A stretch of DNA of 64,000 nucleotides from Ophiocordyceps camponoti-saundersi (nom. inval.) (taxonomy: Eukaryota; Ascomycota; Sordariomycetes; Hypocreales; Ophiocordycipitaceae). The translations under genes and the position numbers were made by a program. A model generated the notes under the pieces. It saw nothing but the letters and a program-made list of their open reading frames with translations, was not told where the DNA came from and made no database searches. Within the stretch, counting starts at the first letter, position 1. Each line of letters opens with the position of its first letter. Shown here in pieces: positions 46,803 to 57,015 of this stretch. Location: assembly GCA_003339415.1 (NCBI GenBank), contig PDHQ01000001.1, forward strand, positions 492,275 through 556,274, given 5' to 3'.

Positions 46803-48105
46803 GGTTGGTAAGCTTTCGGGCGAGGCCGTTAAACTATAGATACAGTTGTACTCAACTTCGGACGGTAGGTATGCAGGGAAGGGGATGTCTCAACATAAGC
46901 ATGTACAGGCTGGCTGTCGGGTCCCGGTAGCCATATATATATATATATAATTCCATCTCAGTAAGTATACATACTACTACGAGGGGTGACCTGAAGAGGC
47001 TGCTAGAGCTTCAACTACACGACGAATGGTCGAGATGCCCTAAAAAGGGGCGAACCCCCCCCCCCTTCGTCGGCAAAGAAACGTTGCAAGCCATACTGCG
47101 TTCAAAGCTCGTAAAACATAGAACCGACGGCTCGAAATTCCACCAAAATGGAAGAGATCGGTTCCCCCAGCCAGGTGATATATAGACAAATGTACATGGG
47201 TAGGTAAAATGAAAGGTAGGCATGTAAGTGCAGTTATCAGGTCCCGGTACGGAAGTCAACTTCCCGCAGGTATGAGAGGTCCAGCACCCCTTCAACTCGA
47301 ATGCCAAGGTCGCCATCTACCGACGTTAATGCAGAGACGTCCAATCGCCTAGAGCCTCTACGTACGTGTGTACAGACCTGCGGCCCCGACAATAGGATGC
47401 GGACCCGGGTGACCCACTAGACTCGTTCCTCGCCGGCCCGGAAGACCCCACCCGGCTCGTGTCGGGAACCCGGGCGTTCGGCCCGGTAGACTCGCTTGAT
47501 TCGTTCCTTAACGGCCAGGGTCCGGGCTTTGCGAACCAGACTTTGATTCTCGCCGGTTCGGATCCGGAGTGATACCACTTTGCTCGTGTCGGAAACACAG
47601 GCGCTTAGCCCGGGAGATTCGCTTTAATCGTTAATCGACTGTCAGAATGCCTAACTTGATCTCGTCCTCGCCGGGCCAGTAAACCTACTTGACTCGGGTC
47701 AGAAATACGGGCGGACCCGGGAAACTCACTTGGCTCGTTCCTCTCCAAACTCGACTGTTTCTCGCCGGCCCGTGTTTCCTATCTGGACTCGTGTCTAAAA
47801 TACGGGCGCTTCCCTGAGGCTTGTGAGTTTGGGTCTAGAATCATGTACATGACAGCTCTCCTGACTTCTTATCAAAGAGCTCTCAGCTTTCAGGGAGCTG
47901 AGTGAGAGTCGAAGAGAAGATGGCGGAAGATTTATATCTGTGCAGTACATAACTCAACTACTGGCTCGTTTTATACCTTAAACTTTTACTACAAAAGCCC
48001 TATTTGGGTCTTCGTCTACCATACCTGTCAGCTGTTCAAAAGTCCCGGCTTCTCCCATCGTGAGGTCGCAGACTTTCACCCTGGAAGTTTAAACTACAGT
48101 CTACC
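46803..48105. other. intergenic region with degenerate GC-rich tandem repeat
   Basis: 1.3 kb between divergent genes. It contains a (TA)n run near 46933-46949, poly-C at about 47056 and the degenerate repeat annotated separately. The frame open on the minus strand at 47326-47598 lies in the repeat and is not a credible gene. Confidence 0.6.
47400..47825. repeat. degenerate GC-rich tandem repeat
   Basis: At least four diverged copies of a unit containing CTCGTGTCGGAAATACGGGCG, then CCCGGGAGACTCGCTTG, CTCGTTCCT and CGCCGGCCCG. The GTGTCGGAA-type core recurs near 47460, 47586, 47697 and 47792, so spacing is 95-126 bp. Copies differ mostly by point changes and small indels. Confidence 0.7.
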
Positions 48106-49562
48106 ATGTGTTTTCTCTATAGCCTTCTCGCCACTACGCTGGCTTTGTTGTCACTGTTTCCGACAACCGTCTCCTGCGGCAGCGGAAAGCTCAATGCTCG
48201 GCTAGTAAGTTTTCAACACTTGGCTACGACTCCCTTACACACGATAAGAAGTGCCTGACCCGCGCAAAGTTCGGCCGCAGATTAGGGCCAAAGCAGTGGC
48301 ATAAGCCGGGACAAAACTGCGGTCAGGTCATAGAGCCTTGCATCGGCACCTTGTCATGGTGTACTCACCCGGGCTTCTACAAGAAAGACGGCCACGACAG
48401 CGAAATCGACTGCTTCAGTGCCAGGACCAGAACAACCGAATGGAGCTACATAACCACCGACTGCTTGCAGAGTTTTGCCGCCTGCGACGGAACCGATGTT
48501 GTTTGTTCCAGAGTCAAGGATAACGTGTATCGCGCCTTGTGCTACGAAAGCTTTGCTCGTCCGTCATACTTGGAGCCATTGTCCGACGGCTGTCTCGGGG
48601 CGAAGAGAGAAGACGATGAGCGATGCGTCGGGACAAAGACGTTTTGCGAGGCTCCTCAGAGAATCAAGTCTTACGGCTCGATTCAGACGTGTTTGAACTA
48701 TCGGTCCGGAGCCATCAAGCAGCCGGCCAAAGCCGAGTTCCTGCTGGAGAATCCATTCCGTTGCTTCGGAGACCCGACTGAAAGCTGCTTGGGCACGGAG
48801 AAGTTTTGCGGCAGACTCGAGGGCGTGCAACGACATCAGTGTCTGGCTTCGCGTGAGCGTCCACCGTTCAACGATGAGTTCTCTCCTGAGTGTGACCTCT
48901 ACGGAGGACACTTTTCCGAAGCTTGTATCGGGACGGAGAAGTGGTGCGCAGACGAGCAACGAATCTCATGGTACGGATCTGAGGAAAAGTGTCGAGAATT
49001 CCGCAAGCGAGAAGCCTCGCAGAAGAGCCCATGGATCAACCCCAACTACGAATGCATGAAGAACCCAAACGGCACTGAGAAGTGCGAAGGAACAGAGCGG
49101 TTCTGCCAATGGCGCGCAGAATCTTCCGATATTTGTTTCTCCAACAGACAGCTCGGCCCTTTCCTGCTCGCCGATTCCCAAAACAACTGCTCCGAGACGA
49201 AGAAGCTATCTACGGGAGAGGCTTGCGGGGGAACGGATTCCTGGTGTCATGATGGATTCCGCCGCAGCAACTATAGAAACGAGGACGAATGTTTCCGGCG
49301 AAGGGGGTTCGAACAGGCGGAGATGGCTAGGAAGGTTGTAGAGCAGTTTAAGCCGCTTCTCAGGGACATAATTCTCAGATACGGCAAGAACATGACTTTG
49401 AATGCCGTTTATCGCGACATCGTGCGCGATGGAGGAGACGAGAAATCGGCTAGGAAGACGGTTGATGCTGATCTTCGGGCTTATGCTAGTGAGCTTAAGA
49501 GGCGGGTTATGGGATATGCTATTGGGGTTTATATGAATAAAGTGAGGGAGAAGGCTAGATGA
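48106..49562 (+). CDS. cysteine-rich secreted protein with seven CxGTxxxC motifs
   Basis: Exons 48106-48204 and 48270-49562 (463 aa), phase-0 intron of 65 bp. A signal peptide covers about residues 1-23. The mature protein repeats Cys-x-Gly-Thr-x3-Cys seven times: CIGTLSWC, CDGTDVVC, CVGTKTFC, CLGTEKFC, CIGTEKWC, CEGTERFC and CGGTDSWC. Each is usually followed after about 20 residues by another cysteine, giving a 50-60-residue module. The last 100 residues are cysteine-free, helical and charged (YGKNMTLNAVYRDIVRDGG). I do not recognise the module. It looks like a string of small disulfide domains plus a C-terminal helical domain. Divergent from the enterotoxin-like gene; candidate host-facing protein by context. 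Confidence 0.8.
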
Positions 49563-50890
49563 AATGGATAGAGTGATAGAAGCCTAGCTGTGTTGAACTT
49601 GGTCTGACGTGATGGTGTTTGGTTCACATCAAGCTGGTTGTGAAGGGAGGTTAAGATGGGTTACTTCTCTAAGCATCAACTTGCAAGATGCAGGATATAT
49701 ATATTATATATGTATTACGGCAAAATGCTAGATTAAAGAAGAAAACATTACTTCTTTCTCGGAATAGGATCTGATGATTGTAACGGGTTAAAGGAAGGCT
49801 TTGATGGGTGAAGATTAAGAAGCAAAGATCTCTCCAGCAAATTTTGTTTATGGATATATATGTGTGTAGCACCGTCGTCTTTCACGTACGGCCATACCTG
49901 CTAGAGAACACGGGATCCCGTCCGCTCTCCCCTAGTTAAACTGGCAAGGGGCAGATTAGTAGTTGGGTCGGTGACGACCAGCGAACACCGGCCGCTGTAC
50001 GTTTTTATTTTTTGAACCCGCTGAACTTGATCTTATGTTTCACCACGTGACTATTAATATGTTCCTCTCTCTCTTTTTAATTATATTTATTGAGCTGGTC
50101 GTGTAGGGGAGTTGAAGATTAGCTCACATAGTACTTTAAAAGTTTAGAATGTTAGATCATGTAAGGGATCGCAGCCTGGATGGCTGAGTCACGCTGGGTG
50201 ACTTAGTCAGGTCCGCGCACATGGCACGCGCTGGGCGCACACCGACTGCAACCCTAGGTATGTGGTAGCCTGGTAGGTGCGCACACCGCACACACTTTGG
50301 AACCCTTCAAGTCTTTACATATTGATAGAGTCTACTTCTCGAAGACGTGACGAAGCCTTAGACCTTTACATTAGATGATTGCATCTTTTATATAACCTGT
50401 AAATCTAGATAATCTAGGAGCGAGGTTAAGAGGACTCTTTTTTTCCTTTTTTTCTTATATAACTACCTATCTAGATAACGTCCTTTTCTTTTATTTTTTA
50501 AATAGTAGATTTTTACGGAGTACGGATTAAAGCTTAAATAAATCCTATAAATTACGAATAAGCGTTCGCGATTACTAATAAATTTCAGGAATTACTAACA
50601 GATGTCCAGAAATAGTATATCCACCTATGCAGGTAGGCTAATAGCGATTTTAGTGTTGATAGGTGTACATCCGTACTGTTAAAGGTCTCTAGCAGCTGTC
50701 GGGGCCTCTGATGGGTTGGTTGTTTTCCCTTCTTGGCAGCTGCTACGCCCACTTACATACTTGATATCATATAAGGATAAATGCATCCAGACCGCCTGTC
50801 CAAAACCCCCCTCCCGCGCGCGTAGGCAGGCAGGCAGGCAGGTAAACAACACTCGCCTCCGTTGACAACTCAGTCATCCGAATTCCCAAG
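49563..50890. other. AT-rich intergenic region holding a 5S rRNA gene
   Basis: Apart from the 5S gene, the stretch is strongly AT-rich at about 50030-50160 and 50330-50700. A GC-richer block at 50170-50300 carries repeated GCGCACACCG (50236 and 50279) and an imperfect inverted repeat (50184-50206, stem CTGAGTCAC / GTGACTTAG). No protein gene seen. The composition suggests decayed, possibly RIP-mutated, mobile DNA, but no element can be identified. Confidence 0.5.
49884..50002 (+). rRNA. 5S ribosomal RNA gene (solitary)
   Basis: 119 nt matching the fungal 5S pattern: ACGTACGGCCAT start, AACACGGGATCCCGTCCGCT (loop B/helix III), GTTAAA, then TTAGTAGTTGGGTCGGTGACGACCAGCGAA (positions about 49952-49985, the C-box region) and a GTACGT end, followed by a T-rich Pol III terminator (GTTTTTATTTTTT). 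Relative to the usual ascomycete form, terminal stem changes are paired (ACGTAC with GTACGT) and the helix IV/V change GGTC...GACC is also paired, so the fold is kept. Dispersed single 5S genes are normal in filamentous ascomycetes. Whether this copy is expressed cannot be told from sequence. Confidence 0.9.
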
Positions 50891-52555
50891 ATGCTTTCGC
50901 CAGGATTCACTGTCTATGGAGGACCGCCTGACGGCAATCTGCACAAGCGTCAACGTACTTCCGGCCCTAGTTCGTCGTTGAAAGGGGTTGCCGCTTCCCA
51001 TCCATCGAAGAAACGAAAGCTGTCCCATCCAGACTGGCCACCGAGAATATTCTGGGAGAAGCTTTCCCAGAAACACTTTACAAAAACCGCGTTGCGTGCT
51101 CTGGAAAGCCTCGACAACCCGTGCCCTCCTAAGCCGATACTGAGACGAAGTCGTCGAATTGCCAGGCAACGGATCTTCGAGTCGACCAACGATCCACCAA
51201 CCCCAGAGAGCTTCTGTCGCGTCTGCTCACCGGCTACTTGGAGACGAATTCGCCGCTTCGCATCACACGGAGGTCCAGATCTGTGCGACTTGAGAGGGGT
51301 GAGTGAGTACCTGCGTGTGCCACGCCTGGTCGGAGCTGACCAACTTTAGTATCGCTCAACCGAGCCAAAATATAACATGAGCACGGGAGGTGTAAGTCTC
51401 GGTCGTCGAAAACGAGGTTTCCAATACCTCATCGAGGATAGCCGGGCGCCGAATACGACGACAACAAAGAGCACGGGTCCATATGATCGTAATTTCCAGC
51501 AACACCTGACAGACAATGGCGTTTTCCCCGATCTATATACCTATCCCGATGGCAAGGCTCTGCCGCGACCCGACAATATAAATCAAATCAAACAAGTACT
51601 AGAGCAGCCCCGACCCTCACTTTCCCCGTCGCAGTTCTCAGAGAGTAGGTTCAGCGCGTTTCGGAATGCAGATACCCATGCCGCCAAAGAGGCGCAGGTT
51701 ATGACGAGAGTCATCCCAATCATTGAAGGAAAACTAGAAGATCCAAGATGTGCTGCGGGACAAATAATATTCAGAAACCTCGATCACTTGACAGACGGTT
51801 CCTTGGTGCCTGGGAATCCAGACTTGTACTATGGCGCGCGCCCCGAACAACTTCAACCGGCAACACGTGACGAGATTGGGGGCCAGGTCGTACCTTGTGC
51901 TCAAGATGATCTCCCGGTGGCGCCTAATTTTTTCCTTCATGCCAAGGGTCCTGATGGATCTCTATCAGTTGCAGCCCGGCAAGCATGCTACGACGGAGCA
52001 CTCGGTGCCAGAGGTATTCACAGCCTACAGTCGTACGGACTGTCGGAACCGCACTATGACAACAAAGCCTACACACTCACGTCGACATACCACGGCGGCA
52101 CTCTCAAGATGTATGCAAGCCACCCCATACCGCCGCACAAGGTTGGACAACGACCTGGATTTGCCATGACGCAGATCAAAGCGTGGTGCTTGACTAGTGA
52201 CGTTGATGACTTTCGACGGGGGGCTGCAGCGTACAGGAACGGTAGGGACTGGGCAAAGCGACAGAGAGACGATGCAATCGAGCAAGCAAACGGAAAGATA
52301 GCAAAGGCCGAAGTTGATACCTCTTGCTCTCCTGATGATTTAGGAATAAGCTTTCACAGCGACGCGTCGGTCAGCGACACCATCGCCACGTGCCAAGAAA
52401 CGGTTCCGGATTCCACCTTCAACAAAGCGCCTACACATGAAGCTGAGACTTCGGCAGACGAAATCTCGCTGGAAGTTCAGGAGTTCCGACCCGTTAAACG
52501 CACCAAGCCACGGTCTTCTCGAAGGAGTAAAAGAAAGAATAGGAAAATAGCGTAG
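50891..52555 (+). CDS. DUF7924-family nuclear protein
   Basis: Exons 50891-51298 and 51350-52555, phase-0 junction (537 aa). The core contains RFSAFRNADTHAAKEAQVMT, FRNLDHLTDGSLVPGNPDLYYGARPEQL, CAQDDLPVAPNFFLHAKGPDGSL, RQACYDGALGARGIHSLQSYG and AYTLTSTYHGGTLKMY, the features of a DUF7924 domain found in expanded, often strain-variable ascomycete families. The conserved acidic/lysine pattern in FFLHAKGPDGS recalls a restriction-like nuclease core, but that is inference. Basic clusters (SKKRKL near residue 38; KRTKPRSSRRSKRKNRK at the C-terminus) suggest nuclear location. No signal peptide. It sits at the right edge of the island next to AT-rich DNA, as such accessory genes often do. Confidence 0.85.
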
Positions 52556-53265
52556 AGCTTGCCAGGAAACGCCGCTTTATCTCGCCGCTAATTGCCACCG
52601 CAACGCCATAGTCTGGCGTTTGCATTTGATCCATGATGCGATAAGTGGCGAAATTTCCGCATAGATACGGGCCCGGTAGACATAGAGCATCAGATCTTTA
52701 GAGCAATACATACATGTGGCCTTTTATGTTTCCTTTCTGATTATGCCCCGGATCTCGGGTGGGTCCGGGGGTTGGTGGATTCGACGGCGCTTGTCTCGGG
52801 AGACTTCGGAGGGTGTGGTGATGATGATGCTGCTGGTTCATGGTTCGTTTACTTACCCGCCTGCATGCTTCTTCGTAGTGAAACATGTACAGATGTACTC
52901 TGTAGAATGTGATGAATACAGTATATAGACGAACCTGATTCTGTTAGTTCCAGCTCCTCAAGATATGTAGATAACCTTATGTATGTACATACTGGCAAAT
53001 ATATGTCTGTATCCGAATTATATGGACCGATAGAGCGCCGCCCCATCTCCGTCCCACCCCCACGTTTCCTGTCATCCCCGACCCTCCCTCTCTGGACCCT
53101 CCTTCCCTCTGTACCCTCTCTAACCGCCGTCACGTGGCTCATCTGGACCACTCACCGTGCTCCGGTTTCTCATCGTACTCGTACCCCCAAGCCTCGTTCC
53201 TCTTCCTTTGCCTTCGTCCATCTCCCTCGTCCATCTCCCTCTCCTGCTTACCTTGGGCACCTTTC
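52556..53265. other. intergenic region, promoter of aspartate aminotransferase
   Basis: No gene seen. The last 230 bp are C+T-rich, as in fungal promoters of highly expressed genes. Confidence 0.5.
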
Positions 53266-54698
53266 ATGGCCCCTAATCCGTCCCTCGACCGCCTGTCCAG
53301 CATCGCCAGTCACGTCTCGCCCACCATGGCCTCCGTCACGAGCTTCCCCAGCGATGCCGTGCCCCAGGCTCCTGAGGATCCTCTATTCGGCCTCATGCGC
53401 GCCTACAAGGCCGACTCGAGCGACTCCAAGGTCGACTTGGTACGTCATCGCCTCCCCCTTTCTGATCCCTCAGCCGAGCTGATGCGTCCAAGGGAGTCGG
53501 AGCATATCGGGATGACAACGCGAAGCCTTGGGTTCTTCCCGTCGTCCGCAAGGTAAAATAAAATAAACACACTCTCTCCGATTATCGGCCTTCTCCTCGG
53601 ATCCCTGACCTGACTCTCGCGAGGCAGGCCGACGACATGCTTCGGGCCAACCCTGAGCTCAATCACGAATACGCACCCATCGCTGGTTTGCCCGAGTTCA
53701 CGTCCAAGGCCGCCCAAGTCATCCTCGGCTCCGACTCAAAGGCCCTCGCCGACGGCCGCGTCGCCTCTCTTCAGACCATCTCTGGGACCGGCGCCGTTCA
53801 CCTAGGAGCTCTCTTCCTTGCAAAGTTTTATCGCGGCTGCAAGACGGTCTACCTCTCTGATCCCACCTGGGCCAATCACAAGCAGATCTTTGGCAACGTC
53901 GGCCTCACCGTCGCCCAGTATCCTTACTTTTCCAAGAAATCCAATGGCCTCGATTGGGACGCCATGAAGGCCGCCATAGAGGCCGCGCCCGATCGATCCA
54001 TCATCTTGCTTCATGCCTGCGCTCACAACCCGACCGGCGTCGACCCGTCAATGGATCAGTGGAAGGAGCTCGCGACTATTTTGAAACGCAAGAAGCACTT
54101 CCCCTTCTTCGACTGTGCCTACCAGGGCTTCGCCTCGGGCAATCTAGCCCGCGACGCCGCCGCCGTCCGCTACTTTGTCGATGAGGGCTTTGAGCTCCTC
54201 GTCTGCCAGAGCTTCGCCAAGAACTTTGGCCTCTATGGCGAGCGTGCCGGCTGCTTCCACTTTGTCACATGTCCCGGGTCCGACGCGGCCTCGGACGCCA
54301 GCCGCATTGCCTCTCAACTCGCCATCCTGCAGCGGTCCGAAATCTCCAACCCGCCTCTGTACGGCGCCCGCATCGCCAGTACCGTCCTGGCCGACCCCAA
54401 GCTCTTTTCCGAGTGGGAGGACAATCTGCGCACCATGTCGGGCCGGATCATCACCATGCGGAAGGAGTTGCGCTCCAAGCTCGAGGCCCTCGGCACGCCC
54501 GGAACGTGGAACCACATCACGGATCAGATTGGAATGTTCAGCTTCACCGGTCTGTCTCCGGCTCATGTGAAGAAGCTTCGTGACGATTACCACATCTACA
54601 TGATTTCCAACGGCCGCATCAGCATGGCCGGTCTGAACAGCCGTAACGTCGATTACGTTGCCAAGGCTATCAACAGCGTTGTTCGGGCGGAGCAGTAG
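53266..54698 (+). CDS. aspartate aminotransferase
   Basis: Exons 53266-53439, 53493-53552 and 53628-54698 (434 aa). A PLP enzyme interconverting aspartate + 2-oxoglutarate with oxaloacetate + glutamate. Motifs: VPQAPEDPLFGLMRAYKAD, GVGAYRDDNAKPWVLPVVRK, NHEYAPIAG, SGTGAVHLGALFL, HACAHNPTGVDPS, the FFDCAYQGFASG cofactor loop, QSFAKNFGLYGERAG with the Schiff-base Lys, and NGRISMAGLN with the substrate-binding Arg. An in-frame ATG 60 nt downstream (53326) sits in a much better context (CCACCATGG) and gives a 414-aa cytosolic-type enzyme; the longer form adds MAPNPSLDRLSSIASHVSPT. No C-terminal peroxisomal signal. All junctions rebuild conserved sequence. Confidence 0.95.
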
Positions 54699-55361
54699 AT
54701 GTCGGCTTCTCATGACTTACTTCCCTTTGTCTACCTTTTTACAAAATTCCCCCCCTTTCTTCTGCTCCCTTTACGTGGCCAGTAACCGTGGACGGACGGA
54801 GTCGTACAAGACAAGACGGTCAGTGGAAGCTGCCTCCCCCTCGGTTTTTTAGGTACATAGCCTGTCTACATACGGAGAGTCTCGGCGTGATTATTTCTGA
54901 TGTGGCTTCATTTCTGTGATGCAGCTTGGCGTGGGGGGTTGCCGTGTAAACACTCGGAAGCGGCGTTTCCAGCTCGAGTGTGAATCGTCGTTGTCAAGCT
55001 CGGAGGACTGCCAAGTGATGGGTATATAAGAGGTAACACGCGTTGTGTGTTTGTGTGTGTGTGTGTGTTTTCATGCGCTCCGAGCATGCAATAAGAGGCT
55101 ATGGCACCCCGTAGCCGAGTATGTGGGCAGGTATCTATGAGAAAAATCTATATATGTGTTGCCGGACGGGAAGCCGTACACCCTCGGTCCAGCCTTGATG
55201 AGTCCAACATGCTTGTCCGAGACTAATAAAGTATGTGCTTGGAAAAGTGAAGCATATAAGTGACTGGTGGGCAAATAGGTCGTTGCCCAGATAGGTAGGT
55301 AGGTTATGTGCAGTCGAATAAAGTCGGAAATGAGGCATCGGAAGAGTCGAGACAAGATGTC
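54699..55361. other. convergent intergenic region
   Basis: 663 bp between two convergent genes. A GT run lies near 55045-55070. No gene supported. Confidence 0.5.
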
Positions 55362-57015
55362 TCATCTCCGAGTCAGGGTAGCAGCGTCGTAGATGGGTTT
55401 AAACAGCCAGCATTTCCCATCGTACTTTGAAGCGTCGTTGACGTCGATGGCGGGCGTCGACGGCTCACATCCCTTATCCGGCCTCACGCCAGCTCCGAAG
55501 ACGGCGACGTTGTGAGGCAGCGAAGGCCATCCCGGGCCTCGAGACGGATCCTTGGCGAAATCGGCCCAGGCCGTCTGCATGGCTCGGCTCAGCTTCTCCT
55601 GATAGGCCGTCGCGCCTTGTCGCTGATAGGTGCCGAAGACGAGGTCGATCTCGGAAGAGTGCCACGCGCCGGAGCCGGGGAAGGCTTCGTGGTTGGCGAA
55701 GGCGGCGTCGAAGATGTATCGCCACGACGGGATCCCGACTGATGCGCTCTCCTCGCCCACTACTTTCACCGGACAGGTGAAGGCGAAGTCGCCGATGACC
55801 GTCAGCAGCTGACGGTTGACGGAGCTGAGGCCTGGGTTCGGGCTTTGTAGTCCTAGGAGCTTGTTGAGGCTGTCGCCGGTTAGGCCTGGTACTTGCAGGT
55901 GGAGGCCGGACCTGGCTTGGTTCAGGCCGTAGTAGAAGACGGTGGCCTCGTCGGCGTTGCTTCCCATCAGGACGGGGACGCGGGCGATGCGAGAGGCTGG
56001 ATTACGTCGATCGACTCGTCCCGTGGAAGACCAGGTTGTGCCGTTGTCGTAGATGGGGAAGAAGGGAAGCTTCTTGCGCTGGACTACATCCCTGATCTTC
56101 TCCGCCGGCAGGGCGCGGATGCACTCGAGGCCGTTGTCGTCATGGCCTTGGCAGTTGGTTGCCTTGATCAGCTTCTTCCATGAGGTTGCTGAGTCGTGGT
56201 TCGGACGGCTGATGGCGCTTTGGCCGGATTGCATGATGGCGCCGGCGAAGGGGATTGGGTCCGGGGGGTTGAGGACGAGCATGTCGACGCTGCCTCCTCC
56301 TGCGCTCTCGCCGAAGAGGGTTACGCGTTTGGGGTCGCCTCCGAAGGCGTGGATGTTGCGCTGGACCCAGTCGAGGGCGAGGCGTTGGTCGAGGAGACTA
56401 TATCGTGAGTCTCTTGTTAGTCTGAAGGGGTGTGTATCCAGGGGGAGGAGAGTCGAGAACATACCCTAGATTCTGCTCTGACTGCGGCTTGGCAGATGAT
56501 CCTGGGAAGCCGAATATATTGGTTCGATAGTTGATGTTGACGACGACAACGTCTTGGTTGGAGACGATTGATGATCCGTCATATAAAGGAAGCGAACCGG
56601 CTCCGAACTGAAAGTTTCCCCCGTAGATCCAGAACATGACGGCCTTGGAAGCCGGAGCAGCATCTGCAGGCGCATAGACATCGAGGTAGAGACAATCCTC
56701 GCTCTCACCGTTGGGAGGTGGAGGCGAGTTGAACCACTTCATAGTCCTCTGCCGATAGTCTTCCGGATCTCTAAAGCTTTGAAAGCACGCCGGCTTATGC
56801 TGCGTCGCATTATAAACGCCATCCCACTTCCTCGCCGGTTCTGCCCTTTCGAATCGCACCGGCGCTTCGGCGAAGGGGATGCCGAGGAAGCGATTGACGG
56901 GTGAAGACGTGCTGCCTACTAGGACGCCGCTGTCGATGCTGACGGTTGGCAACGACGAGGCCTCGACTCTGGGTTGGAGTTGTAGAGCTAGGAGGATGAT
57001 TGCGATTGGCGTCAT
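55362..57015 (-). CDS. secreted type-B carboxylesterase/lipase
   Basis: Exons 56465-57015 and 55362-56397 (528 aa), 67-bp intron. The signal peptide is about residues 1-19. It is an alpha/beta-hydrolase of the carboxylesterase family: [30 protein letters not shown] (disulfide Cys), the oxyanion-hole region [48 protein letters not shown] and the nucleophile elbow GESAGGGS. Candidate acid and base are the Glu in [11 protein letters not shown] and the His in [13 protein letters not shown]. Splicing joins SEQNLG to [12 protein letters not shown] as expected. Likely hydrolyses extracellular esters; substrate is unknown. Confidence 0.92.

Noticed and set aside
47326..47598. 90-codon minus-strand frame with SSGPARNESSG-like repeats
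   Set aside because: Arises from the degenerate GC-rich DNA repeat; no signal peptide or conserved residues.
36818..49562. Possibility that the secreted island is a secondary-metabolite cluster
   Set aside because: No polyketide synthase, NRPS, terpene cyclase or dedicated regulator; the chloroperoxidase alone is not enough.
50160..50300. GC-richer block with hairpin considered as a tRNA gene
   Set aside because: No B-box GGTTCGANNCC or cloverleaf pairing could be found.
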